This document shows, one piece after another, positions 59,876 through 64,000 of a stretch of DNA of 64,000 nucleotides. The first letter of the stretch is position 1. Each line of letters opens with the position of its first letter. The position numbers were made by a program, and so were the translations under genes. Below the pieces are notes generated by a model that saw only the letters and a program-made list of their open reading frames with translations, searched no databases and was not told where the DNA came from. Source of the stretch: Stenotrophomonas sp. SAM-B (GTDB taxonomy: Bacteria > Pseudomonadota > Gammaproteobacteria > Xanthomonadales > Xanthomonadaceae); assembly GCF_013387485.1 (NCBI RefSeq), contig NZ_JABBXB010000012.1:1-64000 (forward strand). The letters run 5' to 3'.

Positions 59876-61003
59876 GTGCGGCGGCTGGCTGCCCTGCTAT
59901 GGATCGCCCTGCCCTGCGCCGTCATGGCGCAGGGCCAGGACATCCCCCTGCGGGGCTTCCAGGACGGCATCAACCATTGGCAGAGTGGGCACGGCACGGA
60001 CTACCCGCGCTGGTCCCCCGGTCAGTACCGGCAGATCGCCGACAACCTGGTCGCCCTGCAACGCCATGGCGGCGGTTGGGCGGTCAATCAGGATCCGCAG
60101 CGGGTCCTCGACGATGCCGCCAAAACACAGGTGCTGGCCGACCAGGCCACGCCCGGCGGCAGCTTCGACAACCGCAACGTCTATACCCAGGTCGACTACC
60201 TGGCCGAGGCCTTCGCGCGAAGCGGCGATGCGCGCTACCGCGACGCAGCGGTACGTGGCCTGGATTTCATTCTTGCCGAGCAGATCCCGACCTGTGGCGG
60301 CTGGCCGCATTCGGTGCCGTCGCGCACCTCGTACCACAGCCACATCACCTTCGCCGACGACGTCACCCGTGGCGTGCTGACCACGCTGCGGCGCATCCAG
60401 CGCGAGCCGGTGTTCGGGTTCATCACTGCCGGTCAGCGGGCCCGCGTGGACGCCGCCGTCACCGCCGGCGATGCCTGCCTGCTGCGACTGCAGGTGCGCC
60501 AGGACGGCATCCCGACGATCTGGGCCGGCCAGTACGACCGCGCCACCCTGCTGCCCGCGCAGGGCCGGACGTTCGAACTGCCGGCGCTGGTCACCGACGA
60601 GAGTGTCGGCGTGGTCCGCTACCTGATGTCGATCCCGGATCCTTCACCGGCGGTGGTCGCCTCCGTCAACGCTGCCATGGCGTGGTTCCAGGCGCATGCG
60701 TTGACCGGGTGGCGGCTGGAGACCTTCGAAACCACCCCGGCGCAGTTCGCGTTCCACCGCACCACGGTCGACCGCCGCCTGGTCGCCGACGCCGGCGCCC
60801 CGCTGCTGTGGGGGCGCTTCCACGACCTGCACGACAGCGCCGTGCTGCTGGCCAACCGCGAGGGTGAGCGCGTGGCCACGTTCGACGAGATTCCGCGCGA
60901 GCGCCGCACCGGCTACCACTGGTACGGCACCTGGCCGCAGGCCCTGATCACCACTGAGTACCCACGCTGGCAACAGCGTCTTGCCGGGACCGGGGCGCGC
61001 TGA
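59876..61003 (+). CDS. pelA: Pectate lyase, family PL10
   Basis: A 375-residue secreted lyase that cleaves polygalacturonate by beta-elimination. A short signal peptide (VRRLAALLWIALPCAVMAQ) is visible. PL10-like features are GGWAVNQDPQ, NVYTQVDYLAEAF, CGGWPHSVPSRTSYHSHITFADD, and ARDRATLLPA-like DRATLLPAQGRTFELPALVTDESVGVV. The start is a GTG 2 bases after the dctM stop; an overlapping GTG at 59846 is an alternative. Products would be 4,5-unsaturated oligogalacturonates, the source of DKI for KduI. Confidence 0.88.
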   Translation: MRRLAALLWIALPCAVMAQGQDIPLRGFQDGINHWQSGHGTDYPRWSPGQYRQIADNLVALQRHGGGWAVNQDPQRVLDDAAKTQVLADQATPGGSFDNRNVYTQVDYLAEAFARSGDARYRDAAVRGLDFILAEQIPTCGGWPHSVPSRTSYHSHITFADDVTRGVLTTLRRIQREPVFGFITAGQRARVDAAVTAGDACLLRLQVRQDGIPTIWAGQYDRATLLPAQGRTFELPALVTDESVGVVRYLMSIPDPSPAVVASVNAAMAWFQAHALTGWRLETFETTPAQFAFHRTTVDRRLVADAGAPLLWGRFHDLHDSAVLLANREGERVATFDEIPRERRTGYHWYGTWPQALITTEYPRWQQRLAGTGAR

Positions 61004-61041
61004 GCGCGCCTGGCCCACGATACGTTCAAGGGAGAGAGACG

Positions 61042-62622
61042 ATGCACCTGAGGAAGACCCTGGCGAGCTTCGCCACCGCCTGCCTGCTGCTGGCCGGCGC
61101 CGGCCACGCCGCCGAGCCGGCCACCGCCTGGAAGCGCGGGATCGAGAACCAGCGCCAGGCCGATCTGGGCAACGGCACCTTCCTCAATCCGGTGTTCGCC
61201 GGTGATCGCCCGGACCCTTCGGTGCTCAAGGATGGCGAGGACTACTACCTCACCCTGTCCTCGTTCGATGCCTACCCCGGCCTGCCGATCTGGCACTCGC
61301 GCGATCTCGTCAACTGGCAGCCGCTGGGCCATGCCATCACCAGGAATGTCGGTGCGATCTGGGCCCCGGACATCGTCAAGCACGGCAGCCGCTACTACAT
61401 CTATTTCCCCGCCCGTACCGGCGAGACCCGCAGCAACTTCGTGGTCTGGGCCGACAGCATCAAGGGCCCGTGGAGCGAGCCGATCGACATCGGCCTGGGC
61501 GGCTATATCGACCCGGGCCACGCGGTGGGTGAAGACGGCAAGCGTTACCTGTTCCTCAGTGGTGGCGACTACGTGCAGCTGGCCGATGACGGCCTGAGCG
61601 TGGTCGGCACGCCCAAGCATGTCTACGACGGCTGGAAATACCCGGAAAGCTGGGATGTGGAGGCCTATGCGCAGGAAGGCCCGAAGATCAACTTCCGCGA
61701 TGGCTGGTACTACATGACCACCGCCGTGGGTGGCACCGCCGGGCCGCCGACCGGGCACATGGTGATCACCGCGCGCTCGCGCTCGATCCACGGCCCGTGG
61801 GTGAATGCGCCGAACAACCCGATCATGCGCACCCGGTCGGCCGCCGAGCCGTGGTGGTCGCGCGGCCATGCCACGGTTATCGAAGGCACCGACGGGCGCT
61901 GGTGGATGATGTACCACGGCTACGAGAACGGGTACTGGACGCTGGGCCGCCAGGCGCTGCTGGAGCCGATCGAATGGACCGCCGATGGCTGGTTCGTGGC
62001 CAAGGGCGGCGACCTCGGCCAGCCGCTCGCCAAGCCGTCGGGCACCTCGGTGGGCCAGCACGGCATGGCGTTGTCCGATGACTTCCGCGGCAGGACCCTC
62101 GGTGCGCAGTGGTCGTTCTTCAACCCGGCCCAGGACGAGTACAAGCGCCTGACCTTCACCGGCAAGGGCATGGAGCTGCAGGGCAAGGGCGAAACCCCGC
62201 GCGACAGCTCGCCGCTGACCGCCATCGCCGGCGACAAGGCCTACCAGTTCGAGGTCGAGATGGAGATCGCCCCGGGCGCGGTGGGCGGTGCCCTGCTCTA
62301 CTACAGCGACCGCCTGTACGTGGGCGTGGGCAGCAACGGCGAGAAGTTCATCATGCACCGCTACGGCGAGGAGCGCCCCACCCGGCTGGCCCCCAGCGCC
62401 ACCGGCGGCAAACTGCGGCTGCGGGTGACCAACAACCGCCACATCGTCACCATCCACTCCAGCACCGATGGCCGAACCTGGCAGAAGTACCCGGTTCAGA
62501 TGGAAGTCTCCGGCTACCATCACAATGTGGCGGGCAAGTTCCTGGCCCTGAAGCCGGCGCTCTATGCTGCCGGTGACGGCAAGGTCCAGTTCCGGAATTT
62601 CCGCTACCGCGCCCTCGATTGA
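61042..62622 (+). CDS. Secreted GH43 glycosidase
   Basis: A 526-residue enzyme with a signal peptide (SFATACLLLAGAGHA). An N-terminal five-bladed propeller of family GH43 is shown by FAGDRPDPSVLKDGEDYYLT (catalytic Asp), the acid/base glutamate in VEAYAQEGPKINFRDG, and WSRGHATVIEGTDGRWWMMYHGYE. A C-terminal beta-sandwich (about residues 340-526) is the DUF1349/GH43-C2 type. The specificity (arabinofuranosidase, xylosidase or galactosidase) cannot be read by eye. Pectin side-chain trimming is the likely role, from its place after pelA. Confidence 0.87.
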   Translation: MHLRKTLASFATACLLLAGAGHAAEPATAWKRGIENQRQADLGNGTFLNPVFAGDRPDPSVLKDGEDYYLTLSSFDAYPGLPIWHSRDLVNWQPLGHAITRNVGAIWAPDIVKHGSRYYIYFPARTGETRSNFVVWADSIKGPWSEPIDIGLGGYIDPGHAVGEDGKRYLFLSGGDYVQLADDGLSVVGTPKHVYDGWKYPESWDVEAYAQEGPKINFRDGWYYMTTAVGGTAGPPTGHMVITARSRSIHGPWVNAPNNPIMRTRSAAEPWWSRGHATVIEGTDGRWWMMYHGYENGYWTLGRQALLEPIEWTADGWFVAKGGDLGQPLAKPSGTSVGQHGMALSDDFRGRTLGAQWSFFNPAQDEYKRLTFTGKGMELQGKGETPRDSSPLTAIAGDKAYQFEVEMEIAPGAVGGALLYYSDRLYVGVGSNGEKFIMHRYGEERPTRLAPSATGGKLRLRVTNNRHIVTIHSSTDGRTWQKYPVQMEVSGYHHNVAGKFLALKPALYAAGDGKVQFRNFRYRALD

Positions 62623-62665
62623 GCTCCCCGCTAGAATCCCTTGACTCATCCCCGGTTTGAACGAC

Positions 62666-63724
62666 ATGTCATTGCGCAGCAAAACCGATCCGTCGCCGCA
62701 CGGATTGACCAAAGGCAAGGCCGCCACGATCAACGACATCGCGCGTCTGTCCGGGGTATCCAAGAAGACCGTCTCGCGCATCATCAACAACTCGCCGCTG
62801 GTGCGTAAGGACACGCGCGAGAAGGTCGAAGCACTGATGCGCGAGGTCGGCTACACGCCGGACCCGCTGGCCCGCGGGCTGGCGTTCCGGCGCTCGTTCC
62901 TGATCGGGATGGTGTACGACAACCCGACCGCGCAGTACATCGTGGACATGCAGTACGGTGCGCTGGATGCGTTGCGCGGCTCCAGTTTCGAGCTGGTCGT
63001 GCATCCCTGCGATTCACGCAGCCCCGGCTACATCGACGGCGTGCGCCGCTTCGTGCAGCAGCAGAAGCTGCACGGTGTGATCCTGGTGCCGCGTGCTTCC
63101 GAAGACCAGGCACTGGTCGACATGCTCGATGAAATCGGCTGCCGCTTCACCCGCATCGCCTCGCTGCCGCTGGACGATACCTCGCAGATGGTGGTCACCC
63201 ACGACCGCGACGGTGCTGCCGAAGCGGCCGATTACCTGCTCTCGCTGGGCCACCGCGACATCGCCCTGGTGACCGGCCCGAGCGCGTACCGCTCGGCGCA
63301 CGAGCGGACCGCCGGCTTCATCGATGCGCTCGCCAAGCGCGGCATCGAGCTGCCGCCGGCACGCATCGTCGAGGCCGGTTACACCTTCGAATCCGGTGTG
63401 GCCGCGGCCGAGAAGCTGCTGCTGGGCAAGCAGCGACCGACCGCCATCTTCACCGGTAACGATGAAATGGCCGCCGGTATCTACAAGGTCGCGCTGCGCG
63501 CGGGCATCAACATCCCGCGCCAGCTCTCGATCATCGGCTACGACGACAGCCCGCTGGCCTCGCGCCTGTGGCCGTCGCTGACCTCGGTGCGCCGGCATAC
63601 CCGCGACACCGGCCGGACCGCCGCCGCGATGCTGATCCAGCCCGATGGCCAGGCCGTGATGCAGCACGCCAGCGTGCGCCCGCACCTGATCGTGCGCGAT
63701 TCCTGCCAGCCGCCCGAGGATTGA
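62666..63724 (+). CDS. kdgR: LacI-family transcriptional regulator (KdgR-like)
   Basis: A 352-residue repressor. The N-terminal helix-turn-helix is ATINDIARLSGVSKKTVSRI, with hinge region VGYTPDPLARGLAFRRS. The sugar-binding core has LIGMVYDNPTAQYIVDMQYGAL, HRDIALVTGPSAYRSA and FTGNDEMAAGIYKVAL, and SIIGYDDSPLASRLWPSLTSV. It lies between pectin enzymes and kduI, and its probable operator is the 18-bp repeat at 56103 and 63859. The name KdgR follows LacI-type uronate regulators of xanthomonads; it is unrelated to the IclR-type enterobacterial KdgR. Confidence 0.82.
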   Translation: MSLRSKTDPSPHGLTKGKAATINDIARLSGVSKKTVSRIINNSPLVRKDTREKVEALMREVGYTPDPLARGLAFRRSFLIGMVYDNPTAQYIVDMQYGALDALRGSSFELVVHPCDSRSPGYIDGVRRFVQQQKLHGVILVPRASEDQALVDMLDEIGCRFTRIASLPLDDTSQMVVTHDRDGAAEAADYLLSLGHRDIALVTGPSAYRSAHERTAGFIDALAKRGIELPPARIVEAGYTFESGVAAAEKLLLGKQRPTAIFTGNDEMAAGIYKVALRAGINIPRQLSIIGYDDSPLASRLWPSLTSVRRHTRDTGRTAAAMLIQPDGQAVMQHASVRPHLIVRDSCQPPED

Positions 63725-63858
63725 CCCGCGCCGCGATGGCAACGACGCGCGTTCATGATGAACGCGTCGCCACGCGCCCGTGCAATCCGTTGCCGATCGC
63801 ACGGCTTTTCTGACATGGACACCACGCCGGGCCCGCCCCGGCCTATCGTGCGCTGCAA

Positions 63859-63876
63859 AATGACACCGGTTTACCA
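63859..63876. promoter_or_regulatory. LacI-type operator candidate before kduI
   Basis: AATGACACCGGTTTACCA is identical over 18 bases to 56103-56120, 67 bp before the kduI start. The stretch 63725-63943 contains this site and no other gene. Confidence 0.78.
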
Positions 63877-63943
63877 ACTGGCTACAATCACCTGAAATCG
63901 TGCCGGGGCCGACGCATCGCCCCACCCCTGCTCTGGAGACGCC

Positions 63944-64000
63944 ATGTACTGCAAGACCCATTACGCCACCCATCCCGACGCCATCAAGGGCGCCAGCAAT
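63944..64000 (+). CDS. kduI: 5-keto-4-deoxyuronate isomerase KduI (N-terminal fragment, cut by window end)
   Basis: Only the first 19 codons are in the window ([19 protein letters not shown]). The opening [11 protein letters not shown] matches the N-terminus of xanthomonad KduI, which converts DKI to DKII in the uronate pathway leading to KDG. CTGGAG lies 6 bases before the ATG. The call rests on this short stretch and on context (pectate lyase, kdgK, eda, operator). Confidence 0.7.
   Translation, partial: MYCKTHYATHPDAIKGASN

Noticed and set aside
38822..64000. The pectin region as a horizontally acquired island
   Set aside because: No integrase, tRNA, direct repeats or change in base composition is visible; the gene types are normal for Xanthomonadaceae.

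Overview
The window is a GC-rich chromosomal segment around the replication origin of a gammaproteobacterium of the Xanthomonadaceae. A Stenotrophomonas or a close relative is most likely. The reasons are the gene order rpmH-dnaA-dnaN-recF-gyrB with minus-strand rnpA-yidC-mnmE on the other side, the tonB-exbB-exbD1-exbD2 cluster, TonB receptors of the Xanthomonas/Caulobacter type, and GTAG-headed short palindromes like the SMAG repeats of Stenotrophomonas. No mobile element, CRISPR array, rRNA or tRNA was seen.

Origin region (1-13 kb). Leftward from the origin run rpmH, rnpA, yidC, mnmE and a glycerophosphodiesterase. Rightward run dnaA, dnaN, recF and gyrB. The two gaps flanking dnaN carry copies of one arrangement in opposite orientation: two DnaA boxes, a GGGTTTCGAGG block, then TCTGGCCCTACCA followed by an AT-rich tract, with almost identical spacing. 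The 2.2 kb from the end of dnaN to the end of recF also holds a cluster of parS-like ParB sites (core GTTCCACGTGGAAC), two of them inside recF.

Housekeeping and envelope region (13-40 kb). A CPBP protease, an M48 lipoprotein and a TPR protein precede the TonB energy module (tonB, exbB, two exbD). Then come cardiolipin synthase, pdxJ, a radical SAM protein, a 2OG-Fe(II) oxygenase, fbp, an aromatic aminotransferase, a PqqU-like TonB receptor and a ku-ligD end-joining pair. An aldehyde/alcohol catabolic set (aldehyde dehydrogenase, adhP, DUF779) has a sigma-54 promoter and a divergent AcoR-type activator.

Pectin and uronate region (38.8-64 kb). Here lie eda and kdgK, two large TonB receptors, a 1272-residue secreted protein of unassigned family, a rhamnogalacturonan acetylesterase, two further esterases, a FAH-family hydratase, a DctPQM TRAP transporter, a family PL10 pectate lyase, a GH43 glycosidase, a LacI-type regulator and the start of kduI. 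An identical 18-bp operator candidate, AATGACACCGGTTTACCA, lies in the divergent esterase/hydratase promoter region and before kduI. A related motif precedes both TonB receptors and kdgK. The likely flow is: extracellular lyase and esterases release oligouronides, TonB receptors and the TRAP system import them, KduI feeds KDG, and KdgK plus Eda yield pyruvate and glyceraldehyde-3-phosphate. Two genes of other function (PhzF-like, cysteine-dioxygenase-like) sit inside this region.
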